Shown here piece by piece: positions 56,369 through 64,000 of a DNA stretch of 64,000 bases. Location of the stretch: the NCBI RefSeq assembly GCF_000817735.3, contig NZ_JTJC03000002.1, positions 628,242 to 692,241 on the forward strand, given 5' to 3'. The translations under genes and the position numbers were made by a program. The notes below the pieces were generated by a model. It saw only the letters and a program-made list of their open reading frames with translations, had not been told where the DNA came from and did not search any database. Numbering within the stretch: the stretch's first letter is position 1; every line of letters begins with the position of its first letter. The stretch is from Scytonema millei VB511283. Lineage in GTDB: Bacteria > Cyanobacteriota > Cyanobacteriia > Cyanobacteriales > Chroococcidiopsidaceae.

Positions 56369-56475
56369 GTCAGTTACCACTCTTGTCTAGTTTTGTGAAC
56401 TTGAGTAAGATTTTGTTTACCTTATTTGATATAGATAAATACTAAAGATTCAAAATTTACCATAATTGAAAAGCT

Positions 56476-57738
56476 ATGGATACCATCAAGCTGTTTGGTA
56501 TGCCTGCACACCGGGGTAGATGGCTGCTGATCCCATTAGGAATTGTCGTACTGCTCTGCCTGGGTACGGTCTATTCTTGGAGTATTTTCAGAAAACCTTT
56601 AGAAAAGTTACTTAATATCGGCGCAACAGAAAGTTTGTTGCCGTTTACGGTACTTTTAGTTGTTTTTGCACTGTTAATGCCGATCGCAGGCTTTTTAATC
56701 GATCGCTTTGGTTCCCGTGTTGTCACCGCTGTTGGTGGTGTAGTGATGGGAGTGGGTTATATTCTCACTAGCTTTGCTACCAACGAGCCAATGCTTGTCT
56801 TTGCCTACGGGTTAGTGGCTGGTGCGGGAATTGGAATTGCTTATGGAGTTCCGTTAGCTGTCTCGGCTAAGTGGTTTCCCGATAAGAAGGGGATAGCTGT
56901 AGGCTTGACGGTGATTGGGTTTGGACTGTCGCCGTTAATTACCGCACCTTTGGCTAAGAATTTAATCGATGCTTACGGAGTGCGGCAAACTTTTACGATT
57001 TTAGGCATTGTCTTTAGTGTTATTGTGGTCGCGATCGCCACGCAATTGAAAATGCCTCCTTCAGAATGGCAGCCTCCAGCAGGAAATGTAGGCTCGGCAA
57101 GGGTAACTTCAGTTAGAGCAATTACTGAAAAAATCTGGCAGACTCAAAGCTTTTACGGACTGTGGACTTGCTACACGATTGGAACATTTGTAGGACTATC
57201 TGCAATTGGCATTTCCAGTCCTGTAGCGCAAGAAATGATCGAACTCGACTCTACAACCGCAGCTATGACTGTCTCGCTATTTGCCATCTTTAACGGACTA
57301 GGACGACCGTTATTTGGCTGGGTAACAGATCGGTTCAATCCTAAAATAGCGGCGATCGCTTCTTACGTGCTAATTCTGATTGCTTCGATCTTGATGCTGA
57401 ATGCCCGTACTGGCGCTACATTGACATACATAGCGGCTTTTGCCTTATTTTGGCTGTCTTTAGGTGGATGGCTGGCGATCGCGCCAACTGCAACTTTAAC
57501 TCTATTTAGAGCCGAAAACTACGCCAAAAACTACGGAATTATCTTTACTGCCTATGGTGTTGGAGCATTTTTCGGTACGATCGTTGCTGGCAGAATTCGA
57601 GATATTTTCGGCAGCTATACTTACGCTTTTTATCCAATGGCAGGTTTAGCGATCGCGGGAACAATTGTTGCTGTATTTTTCCTGAAGCGTCTGCCTGCTG
57701 TGTCTGAAATCTTAGAAGAACCTGTTGCTAGAAGTTAG
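56476..57738 (+). CDS. OFA-family major facilitator transporter
   Basis: 420 residues, twelve helices. GTVYSWSIFRKPLEKLLNIGATE, AGFLIDRFGSRVVTAVGGVVMGVGYILTSF, GLVAGAGIGIAYGVPLAVSAKWFPDKKGIAVGLTVIGFG and LFGWVTDRFNPK fit the oxalate/formate-antiporter-like (OFA) subgroup of the MFS. The substrate is probably a small organic anion but is not readable from sequence. A GTA-N10-TAC motif upstream has the wrong spacing for NtcA. Confidence 0.85.
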   Translation: MDTIKLFGMPAHRGRWLLIPLGIVVLLCLGTVYSWSIFRKPLEKLLNIGATESLLPFTVLLVVFALLMPIAGFLIDRFGSRVVTAVGGVVMGVGYILTSFATNEPMLVFAYGLVAGAGIGIAYGVPLAVSAKWFPDKKGIAVGLTVIGFGLSPLITAPLAKNLIDAYGVRQTFTILGIVFSVIVVAIATQLKMPPSEWQPPAGNVGSARVTSVRAITEKIWQTQSFYGLWTCYTIGTFVGLSAIGISSPVAQEMIELDSTTAAMTVSLFAIFNGLGRPLFGWVTDRFNPKIAAIASYVLILIASILMLNARTGATLTYIAAFALFWLSLGGWLAIAPTATLTLFRAENYAKNYGIIFTAYGVGAFFGTIVAGRIRDIFGSYTYAFYPMAGLAIAGTIVAVFFLKRLPAVSEILEEPVARS

Positions 57739-58079
57739 TGCTATTTAAAGGGAGTAGGGAGTAGGGAGTAGGGAGTAGGGTGTGGGGTGTGGGGTGTAGT
57801 GGAGAGAATTCGGAATTCGGAATTCGGAATTAATGCGTGAATGCGTGAATTGTCTTGCTCCCTCAGCAACCTTGCGCTCCCTCAGCTCCCTCAGCTCTCT
57901 TTCCCCTACTCCCTGTTCGGGAACTTGTGAGTTTATTGAGAAATTATGGGCAAACTTTCTATATAGAAAGACTAGTGCGGCAATAGTACCTCAGCAGTTG
58001 TAAAAATACTGCGATCTCATCTTGCAAGCATTATTCGCTTCTGCCTTCTGTCTTCTGCTTTTTTGCACTAGTTTCATAT
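57739..58079. other. Repeat block upstream of the REC-GGDEF-EAL gene
   Basis: 341 bp with GGGAGTA heptads (57750-57780), GGTGTGGGGTGTGGGG units, GGAATTC heptads (57808-57831), AATGCGTGA units and AGCTCCCTC units (57858-57900). The last 150 bp are unique and should carry the promoter. Confidence 0.7.
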
Positions 58080-59924
58080 ATGCTCAGAAATTCTTCACAA
58101 CCAATGAATCAAGGGACGATTATTTGTGTTGACGACGAACGCAACATACTACTTAGCTTGCACGATAGCTTGAGTCAAATCGCTACTGGATATGCGATCG
58201 AGCTAGCAGAAAGCGGAGTAGCAGCCTTGAGCATAATTACTGAACTGAGCCAAAATAAAATTGAAGTTCCTCTGATTATCTGCGATCGCGCTATGCCTGA
58301 AATGGATGGAGCGACACTGCTAACCCATCTACATCAACAATTTCCCAAAACACCAAAAATTCTCATCACCGAACTAGTTGGGATCGGTGATGCCATCCAA
58401 GCGAGCGATCGCGCCAATCTTTACCGCTACATTACCAAACCTTGGGACGAGACAGACTTCAGTTTAACCGTGCGCGAAGCACTACGGAGTTACGAGCAAG
58501 CGAAACAAATAGCAGCACAAAACCAGACATTGAAACAAATGCATCTGGAACTCCAGCGAGAGATCGCCAATCGCCGTCGTGCAGAAGCCCTGTTAGTCTA
58601 TGATGCCCTTCACGATACCTTGACAGGATTGCCTAACCGCACGCTATTAGTAGAACGGATCGAGCAAGCAATTAGAACGGCACGATCCGACTCAACATAT
58701 CAATTTGCCGTATTGTTTATCGATCTCGATCGCTTCAAAATTGTCAACGATAGTTTGGGACATACAATAGGCGATGAGCTGCTAGTTGCAATTTCAACTC
58801 GCTTTCGCCAATGCCTGCGCAACACTGATATCATCGCTCGACTGGAAGGCGATGAGTTCGCTATCTTACTCGAAGGAATTCAAGATAGCAGCGACGCGAT
58901 CCAAATAGCAGAGCGCTTGCTAGAAAGCCTATGTACGCCATTTAATTTAAAAGGTCATACCGTTGCTGCCAGTGCCAGCATTGGCATTGTTGTGGGTTCT
59001 AGTTCCACTAACTATGACAGTGCTGCCGATTTGCTGCGAGATGCCGATCTAACCATGTACCATGCGAAGAAAACAGGCAGAGCTTGCTATGCCCTGTTCG
59101 ATCGCCAACTACACGTTCAAACCCTGAAACTACTACAAATTCAGAGCGACTTGCATCAAGCTCTAGAGCGGCAAGAATTTATTTTGTGTTATCAACCAAT
59201 TGTTTCTCTAAGTACGGGTAAACTCATGGGTTTTGAAGCCTTAGTACGCTGGCATCATCCCCAACAAGGTTTTATCTCTCCTGGCGAATTTATTTCTGTT
59301 GCCGAAGAAACAGGATTCATTATCTTTCTGGGAGAGTGGGTATTGCGAGAAGCCTGTCGCCAGATGCACCAGTGGCAGTTACAATTTCCTCTACATTCAC
59401 CATTAACTATTAGCGTCAATATTTCTGGCAAACAGTTTTCTCAAGTCAATTTCGTACAGCAGATCGAACAAATTCTTCTAGAAACTGGTTTTGATGCCCA
59501 CTTGCTCAAACTAGAGATTACCGAAAGCGTACTCATGGAAAATGCCCAGTCTTCAACTAGTATGCTTAGTCAATTACAAGCTTTGGGTATTCGGTTATCT
59601 ATTGATGATTTTGGCACGGGGTATTCGTCTTTAAGTTATTTACATCGCCTACGCCTCGATACTTTAAAAATCGATCGCTCCTTCGTGCGCGATGTCGATC
59701 GCAGTGTCGAACAAATTGAAATTATCCGTACCATCATTGCCCTGGCTTGGAACTTGGGGATGGATGTCGTTGCCGAAGGCATAGAGACAAAAAAACAACT
59801 CTTCCAACTGCGATCGCTCAAATGCGAATACGGACAAGGTTATCTATTTGCTAAACCTTTGGATCGAACCGCGATCGAAACCTTACTCTCCCAAGATCTG
59901 CCATTGCAATATTTAAGTCAGTGA
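58080..59924 (+). CDS. REC-GGDEF-EAL response regulator, cyclic-di-GMP related
   Basis: 614 residues. A receiver domain (TIICVDDERNILLSL; phospho-acceptor Asp69 in LIICDRAMPEMDG; TKPWDETDF) is followed by a coiled linker, a GGDEF domain whose active-site loop is EGDEF (256-260) and an intact EAL domain (GFEALVRWHHP, LKLEITES, SIDDFGTGYSS). The Glu in place of the first Gly suggests weak or no cyclase activity, so it may act mainly as a phosphodiesterase. Met9 is an alternative start. Closely related to the protein at 47476 in GGDEF and EAL parts. Confidence 0.9.
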   Translation: MLRNSSQPMNQGTIICVDDERNILLSLHDSLSQIATGYAIELAESGVAALSIITELSQNKIEVPLIICDRAMPEMDGATLLTHLHQQFPKTPKILITELVGIGDAIQASDRANLYRYITKPWDETDFSLTVREALRSYEQAKQIAAQNQTLKQMHLELQREIANRRRAEALLVYDALHDTLTGLPNRTLLVERIEQAIRTARSDSTYQFAVLFIDLDRFKIVNDSLGHTIGDELLVAISTRFRQCLRNTDIIARLEGDEFAILLEGIQDSSDAIQIAERLLESLCTPFNLKGHTVAASASIGIVVGSSSTNYDSAADLLRDADLTMYHAKKTGRACYALFDRQLHVQTLKLLQIQSDLHQALERQEFILCYQPIVSLSTGKLMGFEALVRWHHPQQGFISPGEFISVAEETGFIIFLGEWVLREACRQMHQWQLQFPLHSPLTISVNISGKQFSQVNFVQQIEQILLETGFDAHLLKLEITESVLMENAQSSTSMLSQLQALGIRLSIDDFGTGYSSLSYLHRLRLDTLKIDRSFVRDVDRSVEQIEIIRTIIALAWNLGMDVVAEGIETKKQLFQLRSLKCEYGQGYLFAKPLDRTAIETLLSQDLPLQYLSQ

Positions 59925-59927
59925 ACA

Positions 59928-59983
59928 GTTATCAGTTATCAGTTATCAGTTATCAGTTATCAGTTATCAGTTATCAGTTATCA
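59928..59983. repeat. Eight TTATCAG heptads
   Basis: Eight copies of CAGTTAT in perfect tandem. Immediately followed by GTAGAGACGTTACATGTAACGTCTCTAC-type arms (GTAGAGACGTTACA and its complement, 59987-60014), a strong hairpin between convergent genes. Confidence 0.9.
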
Positions 59984-60029
59984 GTGTAGAGACGTTACAT
60001 GTAACGTCTCTACAAGGTTGTTGGAACTC

Positions 60030-60818
60030 TTAGCTCTTAGCTCTTAAATTTTGAATTTTGAATTTTGCATTTTCTCCTACCTCTCCAACGTGTTGTTTGT
60101 ATTTTTGCAAAATAGAATTGCTGTACTTAGCGACAGAAGGATAGCGGTGTAATTTGCCGTCTGTTCCTCTATACCACTGAACTGTTTTAGATTTATATAA
60201 GTCAGGGCTACCGCTATACCAGTGGCTTGCTACTCTTAATACTGCTATCTCTTCATCACCCTGACTCGCAACTAGAGCGTCGTGCCAATATTGCTCTAAC
60301 TTGTAATGAATAATTTGCTTTTGAGCTGTAGGATTGCTGAGAAATTCATCAACAGATATGCGGTGACCGAGTGCTTCCTTGCTCCAAGCACCAATATTCG
60401 CAGGCATGATTTGAGCTAGTCCCAAAGCTTGAGAATGGGGATTAAGCGATTCATGATTATTCGTGCTTTCTTGATTAATAATGGCATGGCTGAGCGCATC
60501 TACTGGAGAAACCAAAATTGGTGCTGGTTGCGATCGAAAAGTACTCGCTTGGGATGACTGAGTTTGTAGCGATAGCAGCCATCTCGACAACAACAAACTG
60601 AGAACAACTGTAGGGATTAAAATAACTAACTTGTGCCAGCGATCGCGCTTCAGTCGTCGCTGGTGGCGAGGTGGATGTACCCGCGTATGTTGTATGAATG
60701 GTCTATTTACCAGCGATCTCTGCTTACATCTAGTAGGTTTAGAATGTGTCGAACGCTGTCTTTCCCGCTCGATTTGCTGCTGAGAAGCTAGCTCTAAAAT
60801 AATTTTTTGATGCCTCAT
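60030..60818 (-). CDS. Lytic transglycosylase (SLT fold), membrane-anchored
   Basis: 262 residues from ATG 60818 (MRHQKIILELASQQQ); an upstream TTG would add eleven. A basic, Arg/Gln-rich cytoplasmic stretch (about 10-65) precedes one helix (LVILIPTVVLSLLLSRWLLSL), then the SLT core: HAIINQESTNNHESLNPHSQALGLAQIMP with catalytic Glu in NQES, and VASHWYSGSPDLY. It cuts glycan strands of peptidoglycan from the outer face of the membrane. The last residues (AKFKIQNLRAKS) are encoded by a TTTTGAATTTTGAATTTTGC repeat. Confidence 0.85.
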   Translation of the reverse strand: MRHQKIILELASQQQIERERQRSTHSKPTRCKQRSLVNRPFIQHTRVHPPRHQRRLKRDRWHKLVILIPTVVLSLLLSRWLLSLQTQSSQASTFRSQPAPILVSPVDALSHAIINQESTNNHESLNPHSQALGLAQIMPANIGAWSKEALGHRISVDEFLSNPTAQKQIIHYKLEQYWHDALVASQGDEEIAVLRVASHWYSGSPDLYKSKTVQWYRGTDGKLHRYPSVAKYSNSILQKYKQHVGEVGENAKFKIQNLRAKS

Positions 60819-61198
60819 TACGTTACGAAAATCATATATCGTCACGAACAAGGGATTATAGAGGACAAAATTTTTTTTTCGTCGTTTTACAGGTTCTCTT
60901 TAGCTTTTGTGCAGCTATTTACAGGCGTAGTTGTGAGCAACTCGCGATCGAACAACACTGCGATCGGCAAAGATACTAATACTTCTCTATCCAATTGATA
61001 AATTTCGACTTGAGTAAAAAAATCGGTTTTTATAACAGGAAAATTGAAGTTGAAAATTAACCTCATTTTATGATACTGTTTTTTTATAATGGAAGTATAG
61101 TTAAAAATTTTGTTTTTGAAAGCATTGCCATTATTAAGTAACCCATTCCTGTAATTAAATATTATCACGAGCGATCGCAACTTTTTTATTAAAAAATT

Positions 61199-61297
61199 TA
61201 TAGCAGTTTTCAATTGGGTAAAACACACGATCTGTAGGGGCGCACAGCCGTGCGCCCCTCAAGTATCACGCACGCAATCGAGAATTACTATTAGATA
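61199..61297. repeat. Second MITE-like palindromic element
   Basis: Starts TATAGCAGTTTTCAATT and includes GTAGGGGCGCACAG...CGTGCGCCCCTC (61234-61259). The left flank matches the element at 26786 (TTTTCAAT, then AAACACA), though the right end is more divergent. Confidence 0.6.
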
Positions 61298-61323
61298 AAA
61301 AAATCAGGTGGGCAATGCCCACC
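61297..61323 (-). terminator. Rho-independent terminator of secA
   Basis: Minus strand: GGTGGGC-ATT-GCCCACC hairpin, then TGA and seven T. It begins 10 bases after the secA stop codon. Confidence 0.85.
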
Positions 61324-61332
61324 CTACAAAAT

Positions 61333-64000
61333 TTAAACCATTTCTGACTGCGCCGTAACTGGCGGCTCAATTTGAGGTTGGAATTGGAAGAGGGAGTAGA
61401 CCACATTTCGACGAATGTTGGTCATCATATCCAAGAACATTTCAAACCCTTCTGTCTTGTATTCGATCAGCGGGTCTTTTTGTCCGTAACCGCGTAAGCC
61501 TACAGATTCTCGTAGTCCATCCATTTGTTGCAGATGTTCTCGCCACAGGGTATCGATTTGTTGCAAGATAAAGAAGCGTTCGGCTTGGCGCATTAATCCG
61601 GGACGAATTTGCTCGATTTCGGCTTCTTTGATGTCGTAGGCGATTCTGACTTGTTCGTGCAGGAAAGCTTTAATGTCGCTGACCGTCAAATCTTCCATTT
61701 GCTCTGGTTCCAAGTCTGCCAGCAAATAGACAAACTCCTTAACTTTACTCACCAATTTCGGTATATCCCAATCTTCCGAAGGCAAGTCAGGATTGATGTA
61801 GTAATCGACAATTTCGTTCATTGTCTGCTCGCCGTACTTGAGTACCTGCTCTTTTAAGTCTTGACCTTCGAGGACGCGACGACGTTCGGCGTAAATTGCC
61901 CGCCGCTGTTTATTCATCACCTCGTCATACTCAAATACCTGTTTGCGGATGTCGTAGTAGTAGGTTTCTACTTTGCGCTGCGCCCCTTCTAAACTGCGCG
62001 TGAGCAATCCCGATTCAATGGGCATATCTTCTTCGACATTGAAAGCTTGCATCAACCCAGCAACGCGATCGCCACCAAAAATCCGCAATAAGTTATCCTC
62101 TAAACTGAGGAAGAACCTTGTCGAGCCAGGGTCGCCTTGCCGTCCCGCACGTCCCCGCAACTGGTTGTCAATCCGGCGCGATTCATGACGTTCCGTCCCA
62201 ATGACGTGCAGTCCACCTAACCCTACTACTTCATCGTGTTCTCTGGTGGTGAATTGCTCGTATTCGTGCTTGATTTGGTTGTAAACTTCCCGCAAACGTT
62301 GAACTACCACATCATCTGTAGGGGCTTTTTCGGAAGCAACAGCAACTTTGTCTTCGGCTTCGAGTTCCGATAGACTTCTTTCCCCATACTCTTGCGCGGC
62401 AACTTCTACCGCTGCTTTGAGCATTTGCTCGGTTTCTCGCGATAACTCTACGGGGTAAATTTGGGGCGATGCTTTCCAAGTCTTGACTTTCTTCCCAGGG
62501 ACAAAACCCTGACCGCTGCTACTACCTGTAGGTAAACCAGCCGCCCGTTGTACGGCAAATACGTCTTCATCATCTGGCATCACGATCCGAGGCATGAAGT
62601 ATTCCCGCAATTTCAGGCGTGCCATATAATCGGCATTACCACCCAAAATGATATCCGTACCTCGTCCTGCCATGTTGGTAGCAATCGTGACAGCCCCTTT
62701 TCTACCTGCTTGGGCGATAATCTCCGATTCCCGTTCGACGTTTTCCGGTCTAGCGTTAAGCAGGTTATATGGGATTTCTAACTGGTTGAGCAGCCGACTG
62801 AGAACTTCAGAGTTTTCCACGCTAGTCGTACCGACTAGGACAGGACGACCTTTTTCGTGCATCTCGGCACATTCTTGAGCGATCGCCCGCCACTTACCTG
62901 CTTCATTCTTGTAAACTACATCAGATAAGTCTCGCCGTTTTGTCGTTCTATTGGTAGGAATACTCGCAACTTCGAGTTTGTAAATCTTTTCAAACTCTGC
63001 CTGTTCTGTTTTTGCCGTCCCTGTCATCCCCGACAGTTTTGGATAGAGCAAAAATAGGTTTTGGTAGGTAATCGTGGCTAAAGTTTGAGTTTCCGGTTGA
63101 ATTTCTACCCTTTCCTTGGCTTCAATGGCTTGGTGCAACCCGTCACTCCAGCGTCTGCCTGGTAGCACCCGTCCGGTAAATTCGTCTACGATGACGATCT
63201 CGTCTTCGCGAACGATGTAGTTTACGTCCCCCAGGAATAATTCTTTGGCTTTGAGGGCGTTAAAAACGAAATGCGCCCAAGGATCTTCGGGGTTGAATAA
63301 ATCTGTAACTCCCAACAATTCTTCGGCAGCAGCAAAACCCTCATCTGTTAACAGCACGTTCCGCGCTTTTTCATCAACTTCGTAATGCTCGTCTTTTTGC
63401 AAGGCAGCAGCAATTTGAGAGGCACGGATATATTTTTCTGTCGGTTTTTCTACTTGTCCAGAAATAATTAAGGGCGTGCGTGCTTCGTCAATCAGAATCG
63501 AGTCTACTTCGTCAATGACGCAGAAGTTGAAGGGACGCTGCACGACATCATCCATGTGGGTAGCCATGTTGTCCCGCAGATAATCAAAACCTACCTCACT
63601 ATTGGTGACATAGGTAATATCGCAGGCATAGTTGCGCTTGCGCTCGTCTGGGGTCATGCTTTGTTGAATCAGTCCGACGCTCAACCCCAAGAAACGATGC
63701 ACTTGACCCATCCATTCAGCGTCCCGCTTTGCCAGGTAATCGTTGACGGTGACTACGTGCGCTCCTTTACCAGTCAATGCATTGAGGTAAGATGGCAAGG
63801 TTGCCACTAAAGTCTTACCCTCACCCGTTTTCATCTCGGCAATTTGACCTTGATGCAGGATAATACCACCTAATAGCTGTACGTCAAAGTGCCGCAGTCC
63901 CAATACTCTACGTCCCGCCTCGCGCACGACAGCAAATGCTTCTGGCAGAATGTCATCCAAGCTTTCACCTTTTTCGAGGCGCTGTTTAAACTCTGCTGTC
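61333..64000 (-). CDS. secA: Preprotein translocase ATPase SecA (N-terminus beyond the window)
   Basis: 889 codons are visible; the frame continues past position 64000 ([22 protein letters not shown] at the edge), so a TTG at 63960 is not the start. Walker [21 protein letters not shown]-box type [20 protein letters not shown], the preprotein cross-linking domain, and motif [15 protein letters not shown] with [20 protein letters not shown] are all present. The C-terminal zinc-binding tail is absent; the protein ends PVTAQSEMV, as in many cyanobacteria. It drives export through SecYEG. Confidence 0.97.
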   Translation of the reverse strand, partial: TAEFKQRLEKGESLDDILPEAFAVVREAGRRVLGLRHFDVQLLGGIILHQGQIAEMKTGEGKTLVATLPSYLNALTGKGAHVVTVNDYLAKRDAEWMGQVHRFLGLSVGLIQQSMTPDERKRNYACDITYVTNSEVGFDYLRDNMATHMDDVVQRPFNFCVIDEVDSILIDEARTPLIISGQVEKPTEKYIRASQIAAALQKDEHYEVDEKARNVLLTDEGFAAAEELLGVTDLFNPEDPWAHFVFNALKAKELFLGDVNYIVREDEIVIVDEFTGRVLPGRRWSDGLHQAIEAKERVEIQPETQTLATITYQNLFLLYPKLSGMTGTAKTEQAEFEKIYKLEVASIPTNRTTKRRDLSDVVYKNEAGKWRAIAQECAEMHEKGRPVLVGTTSVENSEVLSRLLNQLEIPYNLLNARPENVERESEIIAQAGRKGAVTIATNMAGRGTDIILGGNADYMARLKLREYFMPRIVMPDDEDVFAVQRAAGLPTGSSSGQGFVPGKKVKTWKASPQIYPVELSRETEQMLKAAVEVAAQEYGERSLSELEAEDKVAVASEKAPTDDVVVQRLREVYNQIKHEYEQFTTREHDEVVGLGGLHVIGTERHESRRIDNQLRGRAGRQGDPGSTRFFLSLEDNLLRIFGGDRVAGLMQAFNVEEDMPIESGLLTRSLEGAQRKVETYYYDIRKQVFEYDEVMNKQRRAIYAERRRVLEGQDLKEQVLKYGEQTMNEIVDYYINPDLPSEDWDIPKLVSKVKEFVYLLADLEPEQMEDLTVSDIKAFLHEQVRIAYDIKEAEIEQIRPGLMRQAERFFILQQIDTLWREHLQQMDGLRESVGLRGYGQKDPLIEYKTEGFEMFLDMMTNIRRNVVYSLFQFQPQIEPPVTAQSEMV

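Larger units (their letters stand above)
60819..61332. other. Gap between secA and the lytic transglycosylase
   Basis: 514 bp. Holds the secA terminator (61297-61323), a 100-nt palindromic element (61199-61297) and AT-rich sequence. A 113-residue minus-strand frame at 60887-61228 has no recognisable domain and low coding character. Confidence 0.6.

Noticed and set aside
56405-56420. NtcA-like GTA...TAC upstream of the OFA transporter
   Set aside because: The spacing is 10 and not 8 bases.
60887-61228. 113-residue minus-strand frame
   Set aside because: AT-rich composition, no recognisable domain, overlaps the MITE-like element.
63960-64000. SecA start at a TTG near 63960
   Set aside because: The frame continues in SecA-like sequence to the window edge, so the codon is an internal Leu.

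Overview
The window is chromosomal DNA from a cyanobacterium. GCGATCGC (HIP1) octamers occur in almost every gene. There is a phylloquinone (men) cluster, a phytochrome kinase with an Rcp-type regulator, a CruE/CrtU-like carotenoid enzyme, an nrtP nitrate permease behind a textbook NtcA promoter, and a DUF3110 protein. The density of short tandem repeats between genes (TTATCAG heptads, TTGGTCA, GGGAGCA, ACTCCCG, GTTAACTGTCAACC, CACTAGCCAC types) recalls Chroococcidiopsis-like genomes. That genus-level guess is inference. No rRNA, tRNA, CRISPR array, prophage or intact insertion sequence was recognised.

Layout. 0-2.3 kb: mreBCD operon (minus; mreD cut by the window edge). 2.8-4.1 kb: ssb and a periplasmic SIMPL protein, convergent. 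4.2-8.8 kb: a light-signalling operon (phytochrome histidine kinase, Rcp-like regulator, REC-GAF-kinase). 9.0-14.4 kb: SLC13-type permease, P2A cation ATPase, recF. 14.5-17.5 kb: MgtC, a SRPBCC-like protein, a subtilase, a small membrane protein. 17.9-23.1 kb: one giant TamB-like gene. 23.5-26.7 kb: DUF3110, murQ, a site-2 protease. 27.1-32.8 kb: a type ISP-like methylase protein and a dynamin-like GTPase, possibly defence-related. 32.9-35.5 kb: DUF4142 and a membrane-anchored propeller-like protein. 35.5-41.1 kb: menF, menA-menC-menE and a DHNA-CoA thioesterase, i.e. most of phylloquinone synthesis (menB, menD and menH are not here). 41.3-45.3 kb: ABC-2 permease, a Tat-targeted carotene desaturase/methyltransferase-like flavoprotein with an embedded Rieske domain, and a Rieske oxygenase; the last two may act together on aromatic carotenoids. 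45.4-51.8 kb: cysK, HEAT-repeat protein, PAS-GGDEF-EAL protein, nrtP. 52.6-57.7 kb: two small membrane proteins, a TPR lipoprotein-like protein, an ABC ATPase, an OFA-family transporter. 58.1-64.0 kb: REC-GGDEF-EAL protein, a lytic transglycosylase, secA (N-terminus outside the window).

The most unusual property is how far the intergenic repeats enter genes. They lie in frame inside the CruE-like protein (twice), the P-type ATPase, MenE, MenC and the TamB-like protein. They supply the start codon of mgtC and the stop codons or last residues of several other genes. Other points worth checking are a phytochrome with Cys in place of the conserved chromophore-adjacent His, a subtilase with Glu at the catalytic Asp position, a methylase protein whose nuclease motif looks lost, a roughly 130-nt element upstream of menA closed by a long-range stem, and a MITE-like palindromic element present twice.
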